Below, one piece after another: positions 12,960 through 21,215 of a DNA stretch of 29,056 bases. The DNA is from a virus: IMG/VR virus record IMGVR_UViG_3300042452_000485, positions 1 to 29,056 of that record, one strand, 5' to 3'. A model generated the notes under the pieces. The model saw only the letters and a program-made list of their open reading frames with translations. It was not told the DNA's origin and did no database searches. How positions within the stretch are numbered: the stretch's first letter is position 1; the number at the start of each line of letters is the position of its first letter. Position numbers and translations under genes: made by a program.

Positions 12960-14497
12960 GAGCGCTGGCCTTCATTGATCCACGCGCCATAGAGCGTAAT
13001 GCCCACAGGGTCGGTCATGCGTATCGAGATGTTGGTCGCCTCGCCCGGTGACACCATGCCAAGGCCCCACATGACGGGCTTCTGGTAGCGTCCGTCCGCA
13101 CCGAGGGTGAGCGTGATTTCCGAGCGGGTGTCATCGCGGATCGTGCGACCGTCCGTTGAGACTTCCACCATGATGGTGGGGTTGGAGCCCTGCCCTGTCA
13201 GTGGGCGCCCGAAGGCTTGCAGGTCTACGCAGAGAGAGCCGATTGTCTCATAGTCCGAGAAGGACGGGCGAAGCGTGGCAAGGCGCTCAACCGTGTTCCC
13301 AGCGTCCGTGAATACGGTATTATCCAGCGTGTAGAGGACAGACCCGCCCTCATCGGCCAGCACGTTGTAGCCGTATGCGTTGGCGTGGAATTGCGGGAGG
13401 TAGGTGTCCTCCTCCCAATTCTGTTCGCGATGCCAGAAGCCTGTCGTCGTGTTGAGGACAAACGCCGCCTTGCCAGGAATGCGGACCTTGAAGAACTCGT
13501 TGGAGCCGTACTGGTAGGCCATGCAGGTGACGAGCGCGCGGTCGGCAGCAGAAAGGGCAATGAGGTCGTCTTCCATCTCGCCATTGCGCGGGAGCGGGTT
13601 GATGGAGAAGCCGTTCATCACATAGGGGGAGAGATTGCCCCCGATGATAAACATCTTGTCGCCCCTGACGGCGTAGGAATGCTTGGACAGGAAGCCGTCC
13701 GTCTCATCGATCGACTGGCCTGTGATATTGGCGAAGGGGAGCGCCGGGTTGGTAGATGCACGGATGATCTCGATCGAGGATGCGCCGCCTGCTATGATCT
13801 GGCCTGACAGGCGGACCATGCGCCTGATCTCATCAGGCCGCTGTTCCGCCGTGGCAAAGCCCAGCGCTTCCCACGCCGTCCCATCCAGCACGCCTGACCA
13901 GTAGTAAGTGTCTGCCCCGTCTTCTGAAGCGACAAGGCGCTGTGACAGCACAAGCAGGCTCGTGGCGTTAGGCGCGTCCACGTCCGCAACCTGCGTCAGT
14001 GCGGAGCCATTGTAGCGCCACGGCTTGTCCGCTCGTGCGACATAGAGATTGTCACGCAGGCCGGCAAAGACAGCATTGCCGCTGCCGCCGATTGCGCCGA
14101 TGGATGTTGCGACCCACGATGACGAGATGCTGTAGAGCGTTCCGCCTGCGACCACGAACAGCGCACCATTGCGCACGCCCGCCTCGCAGTAGATGCCCTG
14201 TATCTCCGCGCCGAGGTCTACACGCTGGACACGGCCCGGCGTTGGGACCAGAGCCGCCCGAACAGGCTTGCCCGTCTCCGCAGGAATGGGGACGGCGAAC
14301 ATGTTGAGCAGGCGCAGGGGCGCCATGCCGTACCGCTGGCGGCGGTCGGCCTGTGGAACGACTGGAATATACGGTATGTTCGGCCCCTGATTTGCTGAAG
14401 GGGTTGCTATGCTCGGATTGGTCGGACTGGGTCTGGTGCTCTGGGGCCTGTGGACAGGCTTAGGCGGCTGGCCGTTCCTGTTCACCGCAGTCGGCAT
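12956..14497 (-). CDS. P22 gp10-like packaged-DNA stabilisation (neck) protein
   Basis: The product resembles the gp10-type head-closure or hub proteins of P22-like podoviruses. RLLNMFAVPIPAETG followed by VPTPGR near the start corresponds to their conserved N-Y-E and PG blocks. A beta-propeller-like series follows (NGALFVVAGGTLYSI, IAGGASSIEIIRAS, KMFIIGGNLSPYVM). It plugs the portal after packaging. Standard starts are ATG 14497 or ATG 14326; the segment IPYIPVVPQADRRQRYG aligns in character with the family N-terminus and lies upstream of 14326, so 14497 is preferred. The first 36 residues are low-complexity and run antisense to a small + strand gene, so the exact start is doubtful. Confidence 0.78.
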   Translation of the reverse strand: MPTAVNRNGQPPKPVHRPQSTRPSPTNPSIATPSANQGPNIPYIPVVPQADRRQRYGMAPLRLLNMFAVPIPAETGKPVRAALVPTPGRVQRVDLGAEIQGIYCEAGVRNGALFVVAGGTLYSISSSWVATSIGAIGGSGNAVFAGLRDNLYVARADKPWRYNGSALTQVADVDAPNATSLLVLSQRLVASEDGADTYYWSGVLDGTAWEALGFATAEQRPDEIRRMVRLSGQIIAGGASSIEIIRASTNPALPFANITGQSIDETDGFLSKHSYAVRGDKMFIIGGNLSPYVMNGFSINPLPRNGEMEDDLIALSAADRALVTCMAYQYGSNEFFKVRIPGKAAFVLNTTTGFWHREQNWEEDTYLPQFHANAYGYNVLADEGGSVLYTLDNTVFTDAGNTVERLATLRPSFSDYETIGSLCVDLQAFGRPLTGQGSNPTIMVEVSTDGRTIRDDTRSEITLTLGADGRYQKPVMWGLGMVSPGEATNISIRMTDPVGITLYGAWINEGQRS

Positions 14498-14546
14498 CGT
14501 CCTGCTGGTCGCGGAAGACGAAAGACGGCGGCGCTCGCGGCTTTAG
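14409..14546 (+). CDS. Possible 45-residue membrane peptide
   Basis: The frame from ATG 14409 encodes a hydrophobic peptide (LVGLGLVLWGLW, then FLFTAVGIVLLVAE) ending in ERRRRSRL. GAAGGGG lies five bases upstream, a good ribosome site. Two membrane segments with a positive C-terminus are plausible. It runs antisense to the start of the gp10-like gene, which weakens the case, but that part of gp10 is low-complexity. If real, it belongs to the inverted insert together with the four-pass membrane protein. Confidence 0.35.
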   Translation: MLGLVGLGLVLWGLWTGLGGWPFLFTAVGIVLLVAEDERRRRSRL

Positions 14547-14643
14547 GCGAATACTTACGATTATCACGCACTTGTGATTTTGTGGCCTTGAATACTGGCA
14601 CGTTACACGCGCCGAGTAACCTTTCGCGCAACAGGCGAGGGCC

Positions 14644-14667
14644 TATACTTGAACTATCGAGGTTCAA
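14644..14667 (+). promoter_or_regulatory. Promoter -10-like TATACT overlapping an operator-like dyad
   Basis: TATACT (14644-14649) is one base from the consensus -10, and is followed by the perfect dyad TTGAAC-N7-GTTCAA (14649-14667) where transcription would begin. The corresponding -35 (CTTTCG region near 14621) is poor. A dyad over the start site suggests repression of the membrane-protein gene downstream. A second smaller dyad, ATCAC-N6-GTGAT, lies at about 14564-14579. Confidence 0.35.
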
Positions 14668-14692
14668 TACTTCGACGATATTTGACAATTAG

Positions 14693-14742
14693 CGGACCGC
14701 AGGGAGGCTAGACCCCTCACCTACGGTCCTAACGGGAAAGGA
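14693..14742 (+). promoter_or_regulatory. Structured leader upstream of the inverted membrane-protein gene
   Basis: GGACCG (14693-14698) pairs with CGGTCC (14724-14729), enclosing AGGG and CCCCT that can also pair. The ribosome site AAAGGA (14737-14742) follows directly, seven bases before ATG 14750, and sits between CGGG and CCCG. Translation may therefore depend on leader folding. Pairing was judged by eye only. Confidence 0.4.
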
Positions 14743-14749
14743 CCCCGCT

Positions 14750-15217
14750 ATGACGAAATATACTCAAGACCGTCCCTTTGAACAGCAAGCCTGCCTTGCT
14801 TTTGTTGGGCTCTCGGTCGTGACGGCCACCCTCGGCTTTTGGGCTAAGGGCTGGTTGCCTGGAATGCTCCTGACGGTCGCAATGGCCGTTATCGTGTTCC
14901 TCCTGTCGCGCGCTGTAGAGCGAGTGCAGGAAGCTTGGGAGACGAAGAACTGGTTTACCGCAGTCGTCGCCGGCACGCTCGCCCTCGGCTTCTGCTTCAT
15001 TGAGGCTGGCCTCAACCACATCGGGTTGGAACACCTCAATGCAGAGTACCGGATCGCACCGGAATGGGCTCTCTGGCCCGCCTGCTTCTTCATCTCCCTC
15101 GTGAATGTCTTTGCATCGTTCGGCTTTGCCCGCACCCTGCGAGACAATCGGATACAGGCTCCGATCACCAATCCGGCCCGCCAGCTTGCGGAACTCCGCT
15201 GGAAAAAGTCCGCCTAG
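14750..15217 (+). CDS. Four-pass membrane protein, probable moron
   Basis: The 155-residue product has four hydrophobic segments (about 14-31, 35-53, 67-88, 104-127) separated by short charged loops, including SRAVERVQEAWETKNW and a basic C-terminal tail. No family is recognised. It points against the late operon, has its own leader and ribosome site, and is followed at once by a rho-independent terminator. This is the arrangement of moron genes, often expressed from the prophage to alter the host envelope or block superinfection. That role is inference from layout; the sequence itself shows only an integral membrane protein. Confidence 0.8.
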   Translation: MTKYTQDRPFEQQACLAFVGLSVVTATLGFWAKGWLPGMLLTVAMAVIVFLLSRAVERVQEAWETKNWFTAVVAGTLALGFCFIEAGLNHIGLEHLNAEYRIAPEWALWPACFFISLVNVFASFGFARTLRDNRIQAPITNPARQLAELRWKKSA

Positions 15218-15222
15218 AACGA

Positions 15223-15253
15223 AGCCCCTGCCTTAGTTGGCGGGGGCTTTTTT
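15223..15253 (+). terminator. Rho-independent terminator of the inverted membrane-protein gene
   Basis: AGCCCCTGCC (15223-15232) and GGCGGGGGCT (15239-15248) form a 10-base-pair stem with one G-T pair and loop TTAGTT, followed by a T run to 15253. It begins six bases after the stop of the + strand gene. The stop codon of the convergent ejection protein lies within the loop, so it overlaps the end of that gene. Confidence 0.85.
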
Positions 15254-18184
15254 CTTGCGCATGTCCTCTTTCGGCATGGTCGCGCCTGCTGAAATCACGC
15301 CGAGCCCTGTCAGTCCACTCACACCAGCTAGAAGCTTGTTGAAGCCGGATTGTTCAGGACCGATCTCAATGTCGTCAAAAGCGGCACCAAGCTCTTCATA
15401 CTGCGCTTCGTGCCACTTCTCGATTTGAGCATCCAGACGCTCCTCAAGCTTGTACGCTTTATCGCTGATGATGCTTTCCTGCTTGTCGCGCCACGTATCC
15501 AGCTTAGCGCTTTCGCGATTGTACATGGCGTAAGCGTAGTCATCGGCGCGGTCTTTCAGGGTGTCTTCATCGTAGCGGCTGGCGTTCTTCGCCATGAAGT
15601 CCTTTTCCCATTGAGGCATCTTCGCCGCGATTTCCTGCTCTTTCGCTTTGTAGTTAGTCTGCAATTCTGCGAGCAGTTTTTCTTCGTATGCTTCCCGACG
15701 CGGCACGTTGGCTTGTAACAGTTCAACCCGTCGCTCATCGATCTGCTTTGCGAGGCGCGCATATTCTGCGTCTGCTTCCGCTTCGTTTGCGAACCTGCGT
15801 TCTGGAGGCTTTGAGCCTCCGAAGCCCGCCTGCTCTGGCCTGCGTGGGGCGCTTGTACCGAGGCCCGTTGATGTAGGGGATGCAGAGGCGGATGATGCGG
15901 GACCGCCGAGGCCGGTTGTGGGGGCTGCTGGGGTAGGACCGCCGCCCTTGGGCTTCTTGCCAGCGTAAATGCGGGCCAGGTTCTCCGGTGTTGCGCCTTC
16001 GAGCAACATCTGGCCCATGAGGTCGCGCTGGGCTTTGGTAAAGCTGCCGGACTTGGACATGGCCGCTAGGGCTGTCTGCATGGGGTTCGTACCCATGCGA
16101 ATGAGGTCCGCAGCCGTGGGGAGGATGCCTCCCGCGCCCATCTCGGCCTGAGACGTGACGGAACCAACGTTTGGGTTCATGCGCGAGGCGTTCTGCACTA
16201 TCGCCGCATCCGCTGCGAAGCGCGCCTGCATCTCGTCGGCTGGACCCTTGCCGAACACGCGCTCCAGCTTCTTGCGCGCGCCTGCGCTGGTCAAAGACGA
16301 AACAGCGCCGCCCGCGCCTTCGGTCTTGCCAACCATCGAACGGATAACGCCTGCTTGCAGCGCAGTCAGGGGCTGGCCTGTGACGCTCTCGGCAACGCGG
16401 GAGACGTCCTCTGCGGTGTAGCGCCCGCCGAGCAGGCCCTGCCCTTGCCGGAAAGCCGCATTCATCTTCGGCGCTTCTCCGCCTAGCTGGCGAGCGGCGG
16501 GATAGTCAGGCATCAGCTTGTCGAGTTCTTCCACCAGCGCGCTGCGGGTTTCTTCCAGCTTGCGCACACGGATATCGTCCAGCGTTGCACCAGAGGCGAG
16601 GAGCTGTTGTTCTTTGGCGTCAATGTCGCGCTTGACCAGATCCCAGTATTCAAAGTCGCCAACGGCTCGGCCTTCGGTTGCCTGTACCGTCTTGCGGTAA
16701 CCGTCCACCGCTTTGGTATGCGGCGCGAGCGCTTCAATCTCGCCCAACTGCTTCAGGCGCGGGCTGGTCAGGCTTCCTGCCGGGAATTGCACTTTCAGAG
16801 AGTTGTAAGCCGGGGTCGCCTGCTCACGGGCAAGCTCAACCATGCGGTCAACATCGCCAGCAATGGTCGCAGGTGACGCGCCGGTTGCGCCGCCGATGTC
16901 GCGCTCTAGGCGCCCTGCGCGGTTCTGGATCAAGTCTTCGCCGCGAGAACGCGCCGCCTCGCCTGTCGCACCTGGCAGACGCGAGATACCCGCAGTCGTG
17001 CTGACACCCTCTTGCGTCAGGTCGGCCACGGATGCGGGCTTGTCGCCAAACTTTGCGCGGGCAGCGTTAAGCGCGTCCTGCTCCGACTTGATGCCTCCTG
17101 AGACGAGCGCTTTGCGAACTGCACGCGATGCAACACGCTCGTCAAAGCCTGCACGGGCTGTCGGGCTCTGCGCCATGCGCGCCGCCGCACGGAAGCCACG
17201 GCTTGACGCCGCAGCAATTGCGCGGGGTCCGAATATGCCGATCGCCGCGCCGGTCGCCGCGCCACCGGGCAAGCCGCCGCTGTCTCCATCGCCGGGAGCG
17301 GCCATGGCTTCGCCAGTGCCGCCGAGCGTAGCGCCGACACCGCCGCCGACAATCCTATCCAGGTTGCGCCGCACGACACCGCGCCCGATGGGCTCAGGTG
17401 GGGCTGAGAAGGGCTTGGGGGCCTCGCTGGGTGGAGTGATGACGGGCTCGGGCTGCGCTGCCTTGGGCTTCATCACCTGCGGGGCGCGGGATGCCTGAAC
17501 AGCAGACTTTTCAAGATCGGCCTTATTGAGCGCAAGCGTGTTGCGGCCCGGCGTTGCCCTTCCTGTAACGCCGCGAAGCGTCATCGAGCCCGGAAGCATC
17601 TGCATGGCCGCGTAGCTGCCTTGGATGGACGCTTGCTGCGCGCCCTCGGCTGCCTTGCCCATGTCGCCTTCGATGAGGCCAGCGCCTGCCTGTTTCACGC
17701 CCTGATAGGCGCGTCCGAGGTCGTCTACGGGGCTGATGAAGTCCACAGCCTCAACAGCGCCGCGCACGGGGTCGCGCGTCGTGGTTTTTGCCCAGCCTTC
17801 CAGCGCATTTCCCGTCAGGCCCGCAATAGGAGCCTCAAGGCCGCGCATCACGTCCGTGAACACGTTTGGCTGCGAGGTGTCGCCGGTTAACGGCCCGACT
17901 ACCTGCTGGGGTTGCGCCCTTGGCTTGGAAAAGCCTCCCGTGCTCGCAGGCGCAAGCGGGTCAGGCACATAGCCCATCGCCTTCATGCGTTCGGCATTTG
18001 GCGGCTTGGCAATGAACGCTTCGTATCCGCCAGGAATGTTCGCCGCGGCTTCCTCGATAATGGCGTCAGTCTCGGAGCGAAGGGACGGGCCGGCAGGCGT
18101 GGCGCTCTGGCCTTCCGCCTCGGCGCGCTTGCGCTTCGCCTGCGCGATGGCAATCGCCCTCTGTTGTTCGATTGTGAGCGGCAT
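15233..18184 (-). CDS. Large internal virion (gp16-like ejection) protein
   Basis: The 983-residue product is the largest in the window. It opens with a charged helix (IEQQRAIAIAQAKRKRAEAE), has a glycine/alanine-rich central region that could insert into membranes (GGGVGATLGGTGEAMAAPG, then GGAATGAAIGIFGPRAIAAA), and ends with long charged helices (about 820-940). Position after two other internal-protein candidates and the overall style match the third ejection protein of P22-like phages, which enters the cell envelope ahead of the DNA. No lytic transglycosylase motif was noticed. Start ATG overlaps the previous stop by one base (TAATG). Confidence 0.65.
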   Translation of the reverse strand: MPLTIEQQRAIAIAQAKRKRAEAEGQSATPAGPSLRSETDAIIEEAAANIPGGYEAFIAKPPNAERMKAMGYVPDPLAPASTGGFSKPRAQPQQVVGPLTGDTSQPNVFTDVMRGLEAPIAGLTGNALEGWAKTTTRDPVRGAVEAVDFISPVDDLGRAYQGVKQAGAGLIEGDMGKAAEGAQQASIQGSYAAMQMLPGSMTLRGVTGRATPGRNTLALNKADLEKSAVQASRAPQVMKPKAAQPEPVITPPSEAPKPFSAPPEPIGRGVVRRNLDRIVGGGVGATLGGTGEAMAAPGDGDSGGLPGGAATGAAIGIFGPRAIAAASSRGFRAAARMAQSPTARAGFDERVASRAVRKALVSGGIKSEQDALNAARAKFGDKPASVADLTQEGVSTTAGISRLPGATGEAARSRGEDLIQNRAGRLERDIGGATGASPATIAGDVDRMVELAREQATPAYNSLKVQFPAGSLTSPRLKQLGEIEALAPHTKAVDGYRKTVQATEGRAVGDFEYWDLVKRDIDAKEQQLLASGATLDDIRVRKLEETRSALVEELDKLMPDYPAARQLGGEAPKMNAAFRQGQGLLGGRYTAEDVSRVAESVTGQPLTALQAGVIRSMVGKTEGAGGAVSSLTSAGARKKLERVFGKGPADEMQARFAADAAIVQNASRMNPNVGSVTSQAEMGAGGILPTAADLIRMGTNPMQTALAAMSKSGSFTKAQRDLMGQMLLEGATPENLARIYAGKKPKGGGPTPAAPTTGLGGPASSASASPTSTGLGTSAPRRPEQAGFGGSKPPERRFANEAEADAEYARLAKQIDERRVELLQANVPRREAYEEKLLAELQTNYKAKEQEIAAKMPQWEKDFMAKNASRYDEDTLKDRADDYAYAMYNRESAKLDTWRDKQESIISDKAYKLEERLDAQIEKWHEAQYEELGAAFDDIEIGPEQSGFNKLLAGVSGLTGLGVISAGATMPKEDMRKKKAPAN

Positions 18185-19602
18185 TACTGGAACAGCGCCT
18201 TCTGTTCGTCGCTCATGTATTTCCAGTCTTCGGGGTCAACGCCGTCAGGGATGCCCGATGCTGTATTCGTAGGCTTGGCAAGCAGGAACGGAACGCCCTC
18301 CCGCGTCCGTGTCGCAGCGGCCGCGGCTTCCGGAGGCGCTTGACGGCCCATCATCCCCTCAAGCTGCTGGCGTCGTCTTGCTTCCGCTTTGCGGCTGTCT
18401 GCGATGTCGTTTTCCAGAGCCGTCTTGTACCGCTGCAATTTCTCCTTAAAGTCTTTCGCAGCAATTCTCGCTTCCGTGTCGCTCATGGTGACGGTCATCA
18501 GGCGCGTTGCCGCAGCCGTCACGCGAGCGCCTTCAGCGTCTGACAGCGAGCCGCTTCCCTTCATGGCCTGGATCGAGTCAAGGAAGGCGCTGCCGCCCAA
18601 CTGGTCAAGAATAGCCATTCCGTCCGCACGATTTTGATCCCAAGCAGTGTTCCAGTTGAAGGCGTCATCCTTCTTGCCGGTCGGATTGATCATGTTGCCG
18701 TAAGTGGCTTCAAACTTGGCCTTGGCCTCTGGCGTGCTGTCGTCGGTGAACCGATTAACGAGCGCGAGGTTTTCGTTGATCGACGCGAGGCTGGACTTTC
18801 TAACCCTTTCTTTCTCGGTCAGTTCACGGTCCAGATCATCCAGCTTGAACTGGAAGTTCAGGGCCTGATTGGTTGTCAGGCTACCGGGAGCACCGGCGCC
18901 CGCCGCCTTGGGCGTTTCCGGCGCGCTTGCCATGAGCGAGCCGTCCGGATTGTACCGGCGCTGGCCCGGCGACAGGGTGAACGGCTCGGGAGGCTTGGGC
19001 ATAGCCTCGCGCTGCATTTCCAGCCGTTCCTTGACGCTCAGCGTCGCCAGCACGAAGTCGTCCAGTTCTTTATTTGTGATAAGTCCGTCAGCGCCTGCGC
19101 GCTCGATTTGCGCCATGACTTGCGGGTTGGCATAGGGCGAGTTTTGCAACGCCTTGATTGCCTCAGCCGCGCGGGTTTCAGGCGAGAACTGCTTCAAGCT
19201 CTCGGCAGTCTTAGCAAGGAAGTTCATGCCCTCGCCAAACTGTTCAACGTCCTCGGCTTTTGCGCTTTTGCCCCATTCATCGACCTTCATTATCAGGTCA
19301 GGGTCGGCATACTCTTCCGCTACTTTGCGGACGTTCTGCATACGCGTGAGCTGATCGGATGAACCTCCCAACGCTGTCGCAATGGCCTGTTGCTTTTTGC
19401 GTGCTTGGGCATCCTTCGCCAACTGCCCGAAGGCGTTAGCATCGTCCACCATCCCCTCGCTCATCAGCCCGGTGACGGCGCCCTCATAGTTGCCCATGCC
19501 ATAGGCTTCGGTAGCCTTGCGGCGAGCGTCGTCCTGACGCCGTGTCTTGGCCTGCGCCTGTCCGGCTTCTAGGCCCGTCTGGAATGCGCGGAACGTGCTC
19601 AT
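18184..19602 (-). CDS. Internal virion (gp20-like ejection) protein
   Basis: The 472-residue product is predominantly helical and charged. It begins with FRAFQTGLEAGQAQAKTRRQ and contains a repeat-like helical region (YGMGNYEGAVTGLMSEGM) and several coils (DLDRELTEKERVRKSSLA). A proline/alanine linker lies near 225-240. Gene order (second of three between the connector and the neck gene) and composition support a DNA-ejection protein of the gp20 type. Direct homology cannot be shown by eye. It overlaps the preceding gene by four bases. Confidence 0.6.
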   Translation of the reverse strand: MSTFRAFQTGLEAGQAQAKTRRQDDARRKATEAYGMGNYEGAVTGLMSEGMVDDANAFGQLAKDAQARKKQQAIATALGGSSDQLTRMQNVRKVAEEYADPDLIMKVDEWGKSAKAEDVEQFGEGMNFLAKTAESLKQFSPETRAAEAIKALQNSPYANPQVMAQIERAGADGLITNKELDDFVLATLSVKERLEMQREAMPKPPEPFTLSPGQRRYNPDGSLMASAPETPKAAGAGAPGSLTTNQALNFQFKLDDLDRELTEKERVRKSSLASINENLALVNRFTDDSTPEAKAKFEATYGNMINPTGKKDDAFNWNTAWDQNRADGMAILDQLGGSAFLDSIQAMKGSGSLSDAEGARVTAAATRLMTVTMSDTEARIAAKDFKEKLQRYKTALENDIADSRKAEARRRQQLEGMMGRQAPPEAAAAATRTREGVPFLLAKPTNTASGIPDGVDPEDWKYMSDEQKALFQ

Positions 19603-20618
19603 TTGATCCTCGACACGCTGGTTCCGCCGCCTGTGGATGTATTGCCGCCAGAGCCTCCGCTGGCATACGAACTCGGTTTCCGCGGCATATTGCCCATGCC
19701 CCAGCCGATCCAGCTTGCGAGGTCGCCTGCCGTGTTCGCCTGGTTCTGGCCCTTCATCATCGCAAGCTGAGCCGCGTTCTGCCCGCCCTGCTGCGTGATG
19801 TTGGCCGCGCGATCCGCGAATGCCTGCCCGCCAGAGGCGATGCCGGTGTCTGCCGAGTAGCCGCGCTCCGTCACGTCACCCAGCGCGCCAAAGTAGCCAC
19901 CGAAGTTGCGGAGCTTCGCTTCCTCGGAGACTTCCGCCATGCCACGCGCTGTGCGTCCTGACAGTGACGAGCCCTGAGCGCCGGCAGAGGCTATGAAGTT
20001 GTCTCGCGCCTGCTGGGCTTCCATCGTGCCAATCTTGCCCCAAGGGCTTGCCTCGAATGCGGCCCATGCCTGTTCCTGCGTCTCGGCAGGGGTCGCTGTG
20101 GGGTCTGGCGCTCCCTGCTGGCCCATGCCGCTTGTGGGGATGGCTCGCCCCTCGCCTGCAAAGTTCTGCGAATGCCAGCGGCCATACGCTGCCGGATCGC
20201 CGCCGAACTGTGCGGCCACCTGCGGCTTGGAAAACTCCGCTGCAAGATCGGGATTGTTGCGGACATAGGCTGCGAAGTCGGGCTGTGTTGAGCCCATCGC
20301 GCCGCTGTATTGCCCGCCGCCTGCCGGATTGTTGAGGCCAAGGAATGCGCTCTGGCGTCCACGCGCTGCATTGCCCTCGACCGCGTACTTGCTGAGAACG
20401 TCGCGCGCTTGGTCCCGGCTTTCACGCTGGAACTGAAGCGCCTGATTCTGCGATTGTGCCTGCACGTTCCCGGCGTTCTTGATCGCCTTGGCTTGGTTGT
20501 TGCCCGAAATGACAGACGCGCCTGCGCCTAACGCTGCACCGCCAAGGGCCGCCGCTGCGGCTGGACCGCCTACGGCTGCAACCGCAGAGCCGATCAATGC
20601 ACTGGTAACGGCAACCAT
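19599..20618 (-). CDS. Internal virion (gp7-like DNA transfer) protein
   Basis: The 339-residue product begins with a hydrophobic glycine/alanine segment (about 5-40, AVAAVGGPAAAAALGGAALG), then a glutamine-rich coil (QAQSQNQALQFQRESRDQAR). This is the usual form of P22 gp7-like DNA transfer proteins. A middle segment (FAAYVRNNPDLAAEF, later YGRWHSQNFAGEGR) has the aromatic, NPDL and G-EGR pattern seen in some surface and virion proteins. The C-terminus is serine/glycine-rich. It overlaps the GNAT gene stop by one base (TGATG). Confidence 0.65.
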   Translation of the reverse strand: MVAVTSALIGSAVAAVGGPAAAAALGGAALGAGASVISGNNQAKAIKNAGNVQAQSQNQALQFQRESRDQARDVLSKYAVEGNAARGRQSAFLGLNNPAGGGQYSGAMGSTQPDFAAYVRNNPDLAAEFSKPQVAAQFGGDPAAYGRWHSQNFAGEGRAIPTSGMGQQGAPDPTATPAETQEQAWAAFEASPWGKIGTMEAQQARDNFIASAGAQGSSLSGRTARGMAEVSEEAKLRNFGGYFGALGDVTERGYSADTGIASGGQAFADRAANITQQGGQNAAQLAMMKGQNQANTAGDLASWIGWGMGNMPRKPSSYASGGSGGNTSTGGGTSVSRIK

Positions 20619-21034
20619 CAGGCAGCCCTCATGAACGACAATTCAACTGGCGCGTATCCCGCGCGGTCATAGATCGGAGACACGTCACGCACGCCCATGA
20701 TCATGACCATGTTGACCACCTGCGCGCCCTTGGATGCGGCCCATGCCTCGAATGCTTTCATCAGGGAAAGCCCGTTCGATTCCGACCACCAGAACAGCTC
20801 GCTTGCGACAGTCACGCCCGGTGAGCACCACATCGGGGCCAGAATACCACCGATGACGCCCCGGTCATGGACGAGCAGCGCTGCTTCATCGCTTTCGATC
20901 ATCGATCGCAGCTTGGCTTCAACCGCGCCAAGGTCGCGCGGAAACTGGCTGGTCAGCGGATGATAGGACAGGAACTCAGCCGCATAGCCCATCAGGCGCG
21001 GCAGGTCGTCCAGCGTCGCCGGGCGAACGTTCAC
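20618..21034 (-). CDS. GNAT-family N-acetyltransferase
   Basis: This 138-residue protein has the GNAT outline: MNVRPATLDDLPRLMGYAAE at the start, a central strand with GVIGGILAP, and AFEAWAASKGAQVVNM followed by YDRAGYAPVELSF at the end, corresponding to the acetyl-CoA-fold C-terminal motif B. It transfers acetyl groups to an unknown acceptor. Similar proteins recur in the morphogenesis regions of podophages and siphophages, where they may modify virion or host proteins. The canonical Q/R-x-x-G-x-G/A loop is not obvious, so the cofactor site may be divergent. Confidence 0.75.
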   Translation of the reverse strand: MNVRPATLDDLPRLMGYAAEFLSYHPLTSQFPRDLGAVEAKLRSMIESDEAALLVHDRGVIGGILAPMWCSPGVTVASELFWWSESNGLSLMKAFEAWAASKGAQVVNMVMIMGVRDVSPIYDRAGYAPVELSFMRAA

Positions 21035-21213
21035 GAGAGGTCAGCGTAGCCCAGACGTTCGGCCTTCTTCGCGCGCGGGGCGGGCTCGTCGTCCTCAACC
21101 TTCTCGCGCTTCACGGCCTTCTTCGCAGGCTTGGCCGCGCTGATGCCGAGCTTGGTGCGCAGCGCCTTGCGCAAAACGCGGATCGAGTCGTCAGTGATTT
21201 TTGGCTTGCTCAT
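21031..21213 (-). CDS. Small lysine-rich protein
   Basis: ATG 21213 with GGAG upstream is preferred over GTG 21219. The 60-residue product is highly charged (KPAKKAVKREKVEDDE) and probably unstructured around its centre, with a helical start (DSIRVLRKALRTKLGI). It overlaps the GNAT gene by four bases. It is not recognised; a minor virion or nucleic-acid-associated role is possible. Confidence 0.55.
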   Translation of the reverse strand: MSKPKITDDSIRVLRKALRTKLGISAAKPAKKAVKREKVEDDEPAPRAKKAERLGYADLS

Positions 21214-21215
21214 GG

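Noticed and set aside
14450-14692. 80-codon + strand frame in the inverted insert
   Set aside because: Arg-rich with a serine/asparagine tail; the alternative frame from 14409 has a better ribosome site and a credible membrane peptide.
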